A stretch of DNA of 64,000 nucleotides from NCBI RefSeq assembly GCF_030818775.1, contig NZ_JAUTAU010000001.1:2360001-2424000 (forward strand), given 5' to 3'. The DNA comes from Bacillus sp. SORGH_AS_0510. Lineage in GTDB: Bacteria; Bacillota; Bacilli; Bacillales; Cytobacillaceae. Position numbers and translations under genes: made by a program. Of this stretch, positions 33,503 to 42,062 are shown in pieces. Under the pieces are notes generated by a model. It searched no databases, was not told the DNA's origin, and was given only the letters and a program-made list of their open reading frames with translations. Each line of letters starts with the position of its first letter. The first letter of the stretch is position 1.

Positions 33503-35380
33503 ATGATAATTTGTAGCGTTAATCATATAGGAAAATCATTTGGTGGTAATCAAATTTTTAAGGATTTATCGTTTGAGATTTTAGAAGGAAGCAGGATCGG
33601 TCTTGTAGGCCGTAACGGAGGAGGTAAAACAACGATAATGAAGTTGTTGGCCAACCAAGAAACGGTGGATGAAGGGGTGATTCATTGGAGAAAAGGTTTG
33701 AAAATCGGATATCTTGCACAGATCCCTGATTTTAATGGTCTAACTGGCAAAGAGGTTTTAAAAACTGCTTTTGTAAAATTATTAGACATTGAGGCAAAAC
33801 TTAAACAACTAGAAGTAGAAATGGGCCTGAAAAATACTCCTGTTCAACTGCAACGATTAATGGATCAGTACGGAAGCTTGCAGGATGAGTTTATGTTAAA
33901 TGGCGGTTACGAAATGGACGCTCAACTAGAGCGGATTGCAAACGGTCTAAATATAAACAACCTGCTTGATAAAGATTTTTCATCACTAAGCGGTGGAGAA
34001 AAAACTAAGGTCGGACTTGGTTTAAGCTTACTCATCAATCCCGACCTTCTTTTACTCGATGAACCCACTAATCATTTGGATTTAAAAGCGATTGAATGGC
34101 TTGGATCGTATTTAAGAGAATTCATAGGAACGATTGTTCTTATCTCTCATGACCGTTACTTTTTAGATGAGGTTGTTACCAAAGTTCTTGAAATGGAAGA
34201 TGGAGAGATTGAATTGTATCATACGAATTTCAGCGGTTATGTAAGGGAAAGGGAAGAGCGGTTATTAAGAGAGTTTCAGGAGTATCAAGAACAACAACGA
34301 AAAATGAAGAAAATGAGAGAAGCCATTAAACGGCTTCGTGTTTGGGCTAATCGTTCCAATCCTCCAAGTGCTGCACTTCATAAACGTGCAACTAATATGC
34401 AACGGGCACTTGATCGTATGGAAAAACTAGAACGTCCAAAAATAGATGTGAAAAGAATGGCGATTGATTTTGAAGCTAATGACCGAAGTGGCAAGGATGC
34501 AATTGTTTTGAAGGAAATATCAAAGTCTTTTGGGAATCGAACTCTATTTGAACAAGTAAATATGCTTGTTCAATATAAGGACCGTGTGGCAATAGTAGGT
34601 GAAAATGGAACAGGCAAATCGACTCTTCTGAAAATGATCTTAATGGAAATGGAAGCTGACAGTGGAATTGTTAAAGTTGGAAGTAATGTTAAAGTAGGGT
34701 ACTTATCACAGCATGTATTTAGTAACATTGGTGATGAAACGGTAATTGACGTATTTCGGTCTGAAGTAGTGGTTAATGAAGGGGATGCCCGGCATATTTT
34801 AGCCCGCTTCTTGTTTTACGGGCCAGCTGTATTTCGTAAAGTTAACCAGCTTAGCGGCGGGGAGCGGATGCGACTAAGACTTGCGCAGTTGATGTATCAA
34901 GATATCAATCTGCTGATATTGGATGAGCCAACAAATCACTTGGATATTGATTCATGTGAAGTGCTAGAAGAGGCACTCGAACAATTTAATGGAACCATTT
35001 TAGCTGTATCTCATGATCGTTATTTCCTTAATAAATTGTTTCATAAAATCTATTGGCTTCAAAACGGAACTATACACTTTTTTGATGGAAACTACGATTG
35101 GGCAAAAGAAAAGTTAAGGGAACTTGTAGAGAAACAAGGTTCTACGTCTATTAGCAATCAAAAAGCTTCTAAACAATTTATACAACCGGCCAGACAAGAA
35201 AAGGTGAAGGTCGATGACATTGAAGAGAGAATTGAGCAAATAGAATTTGAGCTCCATCAACTTAAACGACAGCTCGAGGAAGAAATTGAGCTTGATTTAC
35301 TGCAAAAAATTTATATGGATATTGAAAGTAAGGAAAATGAACGAGACCAGCTATATTCTTTACTTGATGAAGTGGTTTAA
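33503..35380 (+). CDS. ABC-F family ATPase (ribosome-associated, YdiF/Uup-like)
   Basis: 625 aa from ATG at 33503 (AAAAGGAGAT seven bases upstream). Two ABC domains in one chain with no membrane segments: Walker A GLVGRNGGGKTTIM, signature LSGGEKTKVGL and Walker B LLLLDEPTNHLD in the first; GENGTGKSTLL, LSGGERMRLRL and LLILDEPTNHLDID in the second. The two are joined by a basic linker of about 80 residues (REFQEYQEQQRKMKKMREAI onward) and followed by a C-terminal coiled coil (IEERIEQIEFELHQLKRQLE). ABC-F proteins act on the ribosome, in translation or in antibiotic protection. The subfamily is not certain. Its promoter is unclear, since two terminators precede it. Confidence 0.88.
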   Translation: MIICSVNHIGKSFGGNQIFKDLSFEILEGSRIGLVGRNGGGKTTIMKLLANQETVDEGVIHWRKGLKIGYLAQIPDFNGLTGKEVLKTAFVKLLDIEAKLKQLEVEMGLKNTPVQLQRLMDQYGSLQDEFMLNGGYEMDAQLERIANGLNINNLLDKDFSSLSGGEKTKVGLGLSLLINPDLLLLDEPTNHLDLKAIEWLGSYLREFIGTIVLISHDRYFLDEVVTKVLEMEDGEIELYHTNFSGYVREREERLLREFQEYQEQQRKMKKMREAIKRLRVWANRSNPPSAALHKRATNMQRALDRMEKLERPKIDVKRMAIDFEANDRSGKDAIVLKEISKSFGNRTLFEQVNMLVQYKDRVAIVGENGTGKSTLLKMILMEMEADSGIVKVGSNVKVGYLSQHVFSNIGDETVIDVFRSEVVVNEGDARHILARFLFYGPAVFRKVNQLSGGERMRLRLAQLMYQDINLLILDEPTNHLDIDSCEVLEEALEQFNGTILAVSHDRYFLNKLFHKIYWLQNGTIHFFDGNYDWAKEKLRELVEKQGSTSISNQKASKQFIQPARQEKVKVDDIEERIEQIEFELHQLKRQLEEEIELDLLQKIYMDIESKENERDQLYSLLDEVV

Positions 35381-35407
35381 ATATCTAAAATTCCAAGAGG
35401 AATGTCT

Positions 35408-35435
35408 TGAGCCGTAATATTACGGCTCTTTTTAT
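35408..35435 (+). terminator. Terminator after the ABC-F gene
   Basis: GAGCCGTAAT / ATTACGGCTC perfect stem, then T5. Confidence 0.9.
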
Positions 35436-35512
35436 ATGATTAGGACTTTTCGGTTAGCGAAATATCTCTTATAATTAGTCATATTTTCTTTTTCTGAAGG
35501 TGGGGTAATAAA

Positions 35513-36838
35513 ATGACTTCAAAATTCTCTTCTCTACAGGTTTTTACGCTTCTCCTTGTTACTATTTTAGGTGTTATCTGGTCGGTAAGTTTTCATGAAC
35601 CCCTTGTTGTAGGCTTTTCCCCTGGCTATTTAGTTCTATTTCTATTAGCTCTTAAGAAGAAATATTCATTTAAAGTAACCCTTATGTTTAGTTTGAAGGG
35701 AATACAAAAAACAAAAGTAGTTATTATTATTTTATCCTTGGTGAGTGTTTTACTACCTTCGTGGTACTTAGCTGGGACAATTGACCAAATGGTGAAGGTC
35801 GCACTCTATATAATACATCCCCACCATTTCTTTCTCCTTACCTTTCTAGTTGCGATGGCATTCTCGATGCTCCTTGGTACAACAGTTGGAACATTAAGTG
35901 CAATTGGAATTCCTATATTAAGTACTGCAGTGGTCCTTCAACTTCCGCCGGAAATAGTAGCAGGAGCATTGGTTTCAGGTGCTTTTGTTGGTGACCGAAC
36001 GTCGCCATTTTCAAGCAGTCATCAATTATTATCACATACGGTGGAGGTGACGGTGAGTAATCAATGGAAGGCTATGTTAGTGACATCAATTATTGCTATA
36101 GTCATTTGTTTTAGTTTATATGGTGTACTAGATTACTTACATACCAACAAGTCAGCCATTCATCACCATTCCTTTTCTTTGGGCGAGGTTTCTGTGTTTA
36201 CATTTATTCCACCCCTTGTGTTGATAGGGATGGTCGTTTGTCGGTTAAGTATCATATACGCATTCCTATTTAGTATTTTATCAGCAGTGATGATTGCTTT
36301 TGTTAACGGGGTAGCTTTTTCAGAAATCATCCCAAGAATTTGGTTTGGAGTAGAAGGCCTCGGTGGAGGATTCGTGCATATCTATGAGCTACTGTTATTT
36401 CTTGTGTTGGCCGGTGCCTATAATGGCTTAATAGAAAAGTTAAATGTCATTCAGCCTTATTTAGATAAATGGCTTCAATCTTCCCATTCTTTAATGAGTG
36501 ATACATTAAGAACACTCTTGGCCACGTTACTAATCAGCGTCATTGCTGCAAATCAAACACTCCCGATTATATTAACAGGGAGGTCCTTTTTACCGCATTG
36601 GACAAAAAAGTATGGAAAAGAAGAATTAGCTAGAGTGATGGGAGATTCCACTATGCTGTTTCCGGGGATGATTCCTTGGAGTGTGCTTGCTATTATGTGC
36701 AGTACGATTGTGGGAATTCCTTTAATTGAGTACCTTCCCTATGCATTCTTTTTATGGGGGTTACCATTTTTAACGATCGTAATCTCATTTTTAAAACAAG
36801 TTCTTAAAAGAAATGTAAAAACCGCTACAGCAGCGTAA
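35513..36838 (+). CDS. NhaC family Na+/H+ antiporter
   Basis: 441 aa, ATG with GAAGGTGGGG upstream. About eleven hydrophobic segments. The conserved block MAFSMLLGTTVGTLSAIGIPI followed by GALVSGAFVGDRTSPFSSSH is the NhaC signature, where the D and polar residues lie in an unwound helix used for cation binding. The second repeat has ANQTLPIILTGRSF and RVMGDSTMLFPGMIPWSV. Exchanges Na+ (or a carboxylate, in the malate/lactate branch) for protons across the cytoplasmic membrane. Single-gene unit. Confidence 0.85.
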   Translation: MTSKFSSLQVFTLLLVTILGVIWSVSFHEPLVVGFSPGYLVLFLLALKKKYSFKVTLMFSLKGIQKTKVVIIILSLVSVLLPSWYLAGTIDQMVKVALYIIHPHHFFLLTFLVAMAFSMLLGTTVGTLSAIGIPILSTAVVLQLPPEIVAGALVSGAFVGDRTSPFSSSHQLLSHTVEVTVSNQWKAMLVTSIIAIVICFSLYGVLDYLHTNKSAIHHHSFSLGEVSVFTFIPPLVLIGMVVCRLSIIYAFLFSILSAVMIAFVNGVAFSEIIPRIWFGVEGLGGGFVHIYELLLFLVLAGAYNGLIEKLNVIQPYLDKWLQSSHSLMSDTLRTLLATLLISVIAANQTLPIILTGRSFLPHWTKKYGKEELARVMGDSTMLFPGMIPWSVLAIMCSTIVGIPLIEYLPYAFFLWGLPFLTIVISFLKQVLKRNVKTATAA

Positions 36839-36840
36839 AG

Positions 36841-36872
36841 AAAAACGGAGTCAATTTGGCTTCGTTTTTTCA
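36841..36872 (+). terminator. Terminator after nhaC-like gene
   Basis: AACGGAGTC / GGCTTCGTT stem with T6. Confidence 0.8.
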
Positions 36873-36908
36873 TTGTATTTTAAAATATATTTTTCGACTT
36901 CGAGAATG

Positions 36909-37101
36909 GTCCAGCTCCAGCACCTAGCCAGTTTTCATCCTGAATATTCTACCTTGAGTATCTTGTAACAATCATGGCTTGATAAAGCGATGATTGTTAC
37001 AGCTCGGGTCAAATAACCTTCGGCAAGAAAAGTCAAAAGGCGGACTTCTCTTGCCGAAGAACATTTGCCTGTCGGGGCTGACCAAGGCGCTTGTGCTTTT
37101 C
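36909..37101. repeat. Second dispersed repeat family, with an inserted palindromic segment
   Basis: Starts GTCCAGCTCCAGCACCTAGC and ends GGCGCTTGTGCTTTTC, a repeat I know from many Bacillaceae intergenic regions. Between the left end and the usual CTCGGGTC a 72-base segment (36930-37001) is inserted, holding a perfect 12-bp inverted repeat TGTAACAATCAT / ATGATTGTTACA. A second stem, CTTCGGCAAGA / TCTTGCCGAAG, lies at about 37018-37059. Confidence 0.7.
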
Positions 37102-37181
37102 TAATTCAGAAGTTCCTTTGAATGATTCTTTCATACTAATCATATAAGTGTTAGTAAAGGATTTGGACAAGGAATGATGTT

Positions 37182-37769
37182 ATGTTAAAAAAATTGGTTA
37201 TTATTGGATTTGGAAGTACTATGTTAGGGATTGGTATAAATGGATTCATCCTTCCATTTCATTTAATTAATGGAGGGCTCTTTGGAGTTAGCCTATTAAT
37301 AAAGTATATTTTTGGGTTTAAAGCAGGAATTATTTTTATTTTTCTAAACATCCCTATTTACATGTTTGCCTACAAAACTAATCGAGCTTATTTTTTTAAT
37401 GGATTGCTTGGTGCGGTCCTATCAGGCATTATGATTGAATGTTTACTCCCGTTAAACGGAAGATTTCATTTGCCCCTATTAAGCAGTGTAATAGTTGGGG
37501 CAATCATTATCGGGATTGGTGTTGGGGTCATGTTAAGAAATCATATTAGTCCTGGCGGTATGGATTTGCTTGCACTATTAATCTCTAAATGGTCAAGAAT
37601 TAATGTCGGTGTCATTATGGTTATGATGGATGGCATGATTATACTTACTGGGCTTTTTCTACTTCAAGATATTAGACTTCTTTATTCTTTATTGGTCATT
37701 ACCATTGTAGGTCTACTTGCTACGATTATTACTTCATATCCCCGTATCCAATCAGATACCATAAAATAA
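37182..37769 (+). CDS. YitT-type membrane protein lacking the DUF2179 domain
   Basis: 195 aa with about five to six hydrophobic segments filling the whole protein. YitT-membrane signatures are present: GINGFILPFHLINGGLFGVS, IFLNIPIYMFAYKTNRAYF and GIGVGVMLRNHISPGGMDLL. It stops after the last helix (PRIQSDTIK), so the soluble C-terminal domain of the two other family members in this window is missing. No sign of truncation by frameshift is seen: the stop is followed by a normal intergenic region. The upstream RBS is weak (AGGAATG). Function unknown. Confidence 0.82.
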   Translation: MLKKLVIIGFGSTMLGIGINGFILPFHLINGGLFGVSLLIKYIFGFKAGIIFIFLNIPIYMFAYKTNRAYFFNGLLGAVLSGIMIECLLPLNGRFHLPLLSSVIVGAIIIGIGVGVMLRNHISPGGMDLLALLISKWSRINVGVIMVMMDGMIILTGLFLLQDIRLLYSLLVITIVGLLATIITSYPRIQSDTIK

Positions 37770-37827
37770 AATTATAAATAATATGATAAAATGAGTACTA
37801 TCAAGATAGTTGTATAAGGAGATTTCT

Positions 37828-38334
37828 ATGAAACCGATTAATGATCATATTAAGGAAGGATTAAAAATCCTGTTTGTGGGTTTTAATCCAAGTATTCGTT
37901 CCGGTGAGGTAGGGCATCATTATGCCAATCCAAATAACCGGTTTTGGAGAATTTTGTACGAAGCAGGAATTACCCCACGTAAATATGATCCCTATGAAGA
38001 TGCTGACCTCTTGGAAATAGGATATGGATTCACCAATATTGTCCAACGGCCGACGAAAGCAGCTGATGAAATCACCAAGGATGAATATAAAGAGGGAAGA
38101 GAAATCTTAAAAAGTAAAATTGAACAACTAAAGCCGAAACTAGTCTGCTTTGTTGGTAAGGGTGTTTATCAGCAATATAGCGGACGAAAAGAAATTCCAT
38201 GGGGTGCACAAGAGGAGTCAGTTCTAGCTGGGATTACTGATTTTGTCGCACCATCATCAAGCGGACTAGTTAGAATGAAAATGGATGAGATTGTTGAAAT
38301 CTATAAACAGGTAAATCAATTTATATCTAATTAA
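37828..38334 (+). CDS. mug: G/U mismatch-specific uracil-DNA glycosylase
   Basis: 168 aa from ATG at 37828 (AAGGAGATTT upstream; an in-frame ATG does not have an RBS). The uracil-DNA glycosylase superfamily start ILFVGFNPSIRSGEVGHHYA contains the Mug-type GxNPS motif, in which Asn takes the catalytic role, followed by NPNNRFWRILYEAG. The second motif is SSSGLVRMKMDEI, equivalent to the Mug NPSGLS loop. It removes uracil or ethenocytosine opposite G. Length is normal for the family. Confidence 0.88.
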   Translation: MKPINDHIKEGLKILFVGFNPSIRSGEVGHHYANPNNRFWRILYEAGITPRKYDPYEDADLLEIGYGFTNIVQRPTKAADEITKDEYKEGREILKSKIEQLKPKLVCFVGKGVYQQYSGRKEIPWGAQEESVLAGITDFVAPSSSGLVRMKMDEIVEIYKQVNQFISN

Positions 38335-38335
38335 A

Positions 38336-38371
38336 AACCATCGACGTTTTCCTCTAACCGTCGATGGTTTA
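38336..38371. terminator. Bidirectional terminator between mug and shc
   Basis: AAACCATCGACG / CGTCGATGGTTT perfect 12-bp stem between convergent genes. Confidence 0.9.
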
Positions 38372-38374
38372 TGT

Positions 38375-40240
38375 TTAGGATTCAAATTTTTTTTGATAAT
38401 GTGATAATGCTAAGAGTGGAAAGATAAAACGATAACTATGGTAGTGCATATAAAACCCTCCCGCCATTCCTTGCCCTTTAGGATAAGCGGTAGTCCAATC
38501 CTCTTTTTCTAATGATTTAAGCAAATAGGTGATACCATTTTGAATCTCTGGTGTTGTTTTTTTTGAAGCGGCAATTAAGGCATCTAATGCCCAAGAAGTA
38601 TGGGTTAATGTACTAATGTCTAAAGGGACGTAGGTCTTTTTACTATCACTAAGACAGGACTCTCCCCATCCTCCATCCTTATTCTGAATATCGTGTAACC
38701 ATGCAACCGCTTTTTGAATTGAGGAATGGCTTGAGGATATTCCAGCAGATCGCAAACCTGTGATTGCTGCCCAGGAACCGTAAATGTAACAGATACCCCA
38801 TCTTCCATACCATGAGCCATTTTTTTCCTGATTCCGCAGAAGCCAATGTACTCCTTGTTTAATGGTGGTTTGTTCTTTAGAAAGGTTTGTATAAGCTCCG
38901 AAAAATTCAAGAGTGCGACCAGTAAGATCAGCGCTTGAAGGGTCAGCAATAAGAAATTCTCCTTTTTCTATCGGTAGAAATTGAAGTAATTTTGAATCGA
39001 TGTTTCTTTCAAAGGCTGGCCATCCGCCGTCATCGTTTTGCATTGACAAGCACCAGTTCACCCCTCGATCCCAGGCACTTAATTCACCTTGTGCCATTCT
39101 CGATACGGCTCTTAACGAGGCGGTTGTATCGTCAACATCAGGATTAATTGTGTTAACATCTGAAAACCCCCATCCTCCCGGCATCGTTCTAGGATTATGA
39201 ATTACCCAGTCTCCGAATTTATGGTGCTGGCGTTCAAGAAGATATTGATTAGCCTTAAGAACCATTGTGTCATTTGTATCAATTCCTGCTGATTGCAAGC
39301 TATAGCTAATCAATGAGGTGTTCCATACATTCGCAGTAGTATATTGCATATGTGGCATTCCGTTTATTTCACACTTCATTGCCTTCAGACCGGATACGGC
39401 CTTGATGATTATAGGGTCATTCTTTTTATAACCAAGGGCTAGTAAAGCAAATATCATTAAAAAAGTACTGCTGTAATAGCTATAAAAAGTACCGTCTGGT
39501 TCAATTCGATCAATCATATATTTTTTTGCTCGCTCAATGGCTAATTGGTGAAGCTGTTCAGGCAACCCTAGTAAGCTTTTTACCCCTTCTTCGATAAAAG
39601 AGAACAAGGAACGATATTCTGTGGTAGGACTCCAATGATTACTTTGGTTACGTTTCAAATGTAAATGAGATAAGTCAGGGCTAAATGGTGTTTTTAATGT
39701 GAATTTTTTATCAGCTAAGATCATGATCGGTGCAAGATTTGCCCTGCCGAAAATAGAAAATGAATAAAAATTAATTGGAAAGTGAAAGGGTAGTAGGATG
39801 ACTTCAATGGGGAGCGGGGAAAAGGATGGCCACTTATATTGCCCGGTTATGGCGAGCATGACTTTTGTAAACATATTAACTTCTTCTAACCCGCCCTTAG
39901 ATAGAATATATTTTTTTGCTGCTATCAGTCGGTTATCTTCCTTAGTGAGCAAACCTGAGTATAACAAAGCATAATAAGCCTCAAGGGTTGCCGTAAGATT
40001 CCCGTCTCCTTCATCATAAAAAAGTTTCCAGGCTCCACTTTTTTCTTGTTTACTTAAAATTCTTTTTACCAATCCTTGAATTAATTCCTCATCATTTAAT
40101 GCCAATGTCCGTAATAAAATGATGGTATAAGCATCTGTGGATATGCCCGTCTCAAAGGGATAGTTCCAAGAACCATCGGGAGATTGATCTTGTCTTAATC
40201 GATCTATTAGCCAATCCATACCTTTTCTTATATCAGTCAT
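38375..40240 (-). CDS. shc: Squalene-hopene / sporulenol cyclase family terpene cyclase
   Basis: 621 aa, ATG at 40240 with GAGAGGA upstream. The catalytic DVDDTTA motif (D368-D371) protonates the terminal double bond of the polyprene. Several QW repeats are visible: QDQSPDGSWNYPF-like start, QSKSGAWKLFY-type, QNDDGGWPAFE, NQEKNGSWYGRWG and QNKDGGWGES. A membrane-dipping hydrophobic helix lies at about 150-175. Substrate is squalene (hopanoids) or a heptaprenyl chain (sporulenes of Bacillus spores); sequence alone does not decide. No hpn genes are adjacent. Convergent with mug. Confidence 0.9.
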   Translation of the reverse strand: MTDIRKGMDWLIDRLRQDQSPDGSWNYPFETGISTDAYTIILLRTLALNDEELIQGLVKRILSKQEKSGAWKLFYDEGDGNLTATLEAYYALLYSGLLTKEDNRLIAAKKYILSKGGLEEVNMFTKVMLAITGQYKWPSFSPLPIEVILLPFHFPINFYSFSIFGRANLAPIMILADKKFTLKTPFSPDLSHLHLKRNQSNHWSPTTEYRSLFSFIEEGVKSLLGLPEQLHQLAIERAKKYMIDRIEPDGTFYSYYSSTFLMIFALLALGYKKNDPIIIKAVSGLKAMKCEINGMPHMQYTTANVWNTSLISYSLQSAGIDTNDTMVLKANQYLLERQHHKFGDWVIHNPRTMPGGWGFSDVNTINPDVDDTTASLRAVSRMAQGELSAWDRGVNWCLSMQNDDGGWPAFERNIDSKLLQFLPIEKGEFLIADPSSADLTGRTLEFFGAYTNLSKEQTTIKQGVHWLLRNQEKNGSWYGRWGICYIYGSWAAITGLRSAGISSSHSSIQKAVAWLHDIQNKDGGWGESCLSDSKKTYVPLDISTLTHTSWALDALIAASKKTTPEIQNGITYLLKSLEKEDWTTAYPKGQGMAGGFYMHYHSYRFIFPLLALSHYQKKFES

Positions 40241-40403
40241 GCTAAATTCACAATCCTCTCCCTAAAATTTTTACTAATCTATAGATATTCTCACATAGGT
40301 AGGAGAATTCGTAAGGGAGGTTTGGTGACAAATATTTAATCAAAATCAAAAGAAAACACCAATCGAAACACTCATACAAGAATTAAAGAAAAAAACGTTA
40401 ATA

Positions 40404-41447
40404 ATGAACAATTCCAATTTAGGAAGGAGGGATCAAGCTCTTATAGAAAAAGTTAAAGAAAATACTCAAAGATTAAACATTAACAATGTAATAAGAACAA
40501 ACGCCTATCTTAATTTTTTTCTTCAATATCCTGAAATTCATTGGGCATTTCTTGCTCATATGGTTTCACGTAACGGCGGTTGGAATATGACAGACTTGCA
40601 AGGGGAATTTTTACCTCGATTGATGTCTCAAAATGATAGGTATATTTTTTTTAGGTTTTTAGAAAGAAGTAATTGGTTGATTTTTCAAGATGCTTATCCC
40701 CAATTGCTCATTTATGAGGAAAGTGTAAAGCAAAATAAACCATTGTTTTATTTATTACCTTTTCTCGGAGTATCTGTTTTTATGGTAACCATATGGGATT
40801 ACTTTTGGAGGAGTAAAGATCCTTTAATAATGACAAAAGCCTTAATAATAAACGAACAAAACTATCTAGAAAGCAGGGTAGTTCAAAATCAGTATTTTCA
40901 AAATACAGTCTTTAAAAAATTTGAATTCCTATTACAAGACTTACTTTCGTACAATCAAATCCTTTTACCTCTTGGTCAAAAAAATCTGTCGGGTCTAACT
41001 GTTCATCAATTTGAATCCTTAAATAAGCGAATAATAATTGGAAAAAAGCTTTATAAAATTCTCTTTAAAGAGAAGGAAGTATTAACACAATCAATTGAAT
41101 GGGCAAAAGATCATCCCCATACAGGTTCAAGAAAAGATTATTGGCCACATATTTTTAATAATGTAAATGAGGGAACACCAGGAACTGCTTACCAGCTGAA
41201 ATTAAAATCATGTCAACTTAAACAAGGAGCAAGCAAAATTTATAGTCCCTCCCTAGTATATGCCTGGAAAAATGTTACACATGAAAAAGCAGAGATAGGG
41301 GATTGGTTTAAAGATTGGAATGTGGTTAGTAATTTTTTTGAAAATAATGAAGAGATAGATGGGGAGATATTAAATGAATACTGTAAAACACTTGAGCAAC
41401 TTGAGCTTACAGTCCTTTTCAAAAAGGCGATTCAATTTTTTGAGTAA
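40404..41447 (+). CDS. DUF2515 family protein (YppC-like)
   Basis: 347 aa as annotated, mostly helical and soluble. The block NNVIRTNAYLNFFLQYPEIH, WAFLAHMVSRNGGWNMTDLQ and the later AWKNVTHEKAEIGDWFKDW match the DUF2515/YppC family of Bacillus, whose function is unknown. The ATG at 40404 has no RBS. A strong GGGAGG with GTG lies at 40315-40327, but the GTG is one base out of frame: deleting one T from ATTT at 40334-40337 would give a start MTNINQNQKKTPIETLIQEL. The N-terminus may therefore be frameshifted. The 3' end overlaps the next gene by 74 bases. Confidence 0.78.
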   Translation: MNNSNLGRRDQALIEKVKENTQRLNINNVIRTNAYLNFFLQYPEIHWAFLAHMVSRNGGWNMTDLQGEFLPRLMSQNDRYIFFRFLERSNWLIFQDAYPQLLIYEESVKQNKPLFYLLPFLGVSVFMVTIWDYFWRSKDPLIMTKALIINEQNYLESRVVQNQYFQNTVFKKFEFLLQDLLSYNQILLPLGQKNLSGLTVHQFESLNKRIIIGKKLYKILFKEKEVLTQSIEWAKDHPHTGSRKDYWPHIFNNVNEGTPGTAYQLKLKSCQLKQGASKIYSPSLVYAWKNVTHEKAEIGDWFKDWNVVSNFFENNEEIDGEILNEYCKTLEQLELTVLFKKAIQFFE

Positions 41448-41826
41448 AAATATTATTATTCCAGTGATATTGGTTACTCTTCTCGGAAATCTACTTAATT
41501 TCTTGTTTGTTACAATGGAATTTTATAAATATCCATTTAGACCACTGTCTGATACTTTTTCAATCAATATTCTTTCTTCGTTCATTGGGCTGCCTCTCCT
41601 TGTGTACCTTTTTCTTCTGACAGAAAGTCAGGTAAATAAATGGGGAAGGATAGGTATAATTCTCTTTTTAAGTTTGTTGGTCGCCATTTTTGAAAAATTT
41701 GCAGAGGTATGTGGGGTATTTGTCCATTCTGTACATTGGAACCATCTTTACATTTTTATTGAATATTTCCTTTTATTACTTATGAGTTCTGCCATAAACT
41801 ACTGGTTAGAAAAATATAGAGGATAA
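41374..41826 (+). CDS. Membrane protein, CBO0543 family
   Basis: 150 aa, ATG with GGGGAG seven bases upstream, starting inside the end of the DUF2515 gene. Four hydrophobic segments: about 26-45, 62-82, 92-108 and 124-142, with short polar links. The pattern NKWGRIGIILFLSLLVAIFE followed by WNHLYIFIEYFLLLL is typical of the small CBO0543 family of spore-former membrane proteins. Function unknown. The overlap points to coupled translation with the DUF2515 protein. Confidence 0.75.
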   Translation: MNTVKHLSNLSLQSFSKRRFNFLSKNIIIPVILVTLLGNLLNFLFVTMEFYKYPFRPLSDTFSINILSSFIGLPLLVYLFLLTESQVNKWGRIGIILFLSLLVAIFEKFAEVCGVFVHSVHWNHLYIFIEYFLLLLMSSAINYWLEKYRG

Positions 41827-41938
41827 AAAAAGCCGGAACAATTGTCCCGGCTTTTTCTGATGCCAACGAATGGCACCAGCCCCTTCCGTCCGTACAGTGG
41901 TTAAGTGTCCCGCAACAAGCGAATGTTCGGAAGGGGTA
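41826..41938 (-). ncRNA. Candidate small RNA (about 113 nt) on the minus strand
   Basis: Minus-strand promoter: TTTATA, 18 bases, TAAAAT with an upstream TG (extended -10) at 41973-41944. From about 41938 the transcript would fold CCCCTTCCG (41936-41928) with CGGAAGGGG (41888-41880), then CTGGTGCCA / TGGCATCAG, and end in a strong terminator AAGCCGGGACAAT / ATTGTTCCGGCTT with T7 at 41856-41826. The terminator also serves the convergent gene at 41374. No ORF. Class not recognised. Confidence 0.5.
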
Positions 41939-42062
41939 AATATATTTTAACACAAAGCGAGTAAAAATATAAATAGGCGATGGAAAATTGAAGTTCCAAA
42001 CTTTCTTTTCTTTTTCGAAAAGTGTATGATAAAAATGATTTTCACATAAAGGAGTGTTTTTA

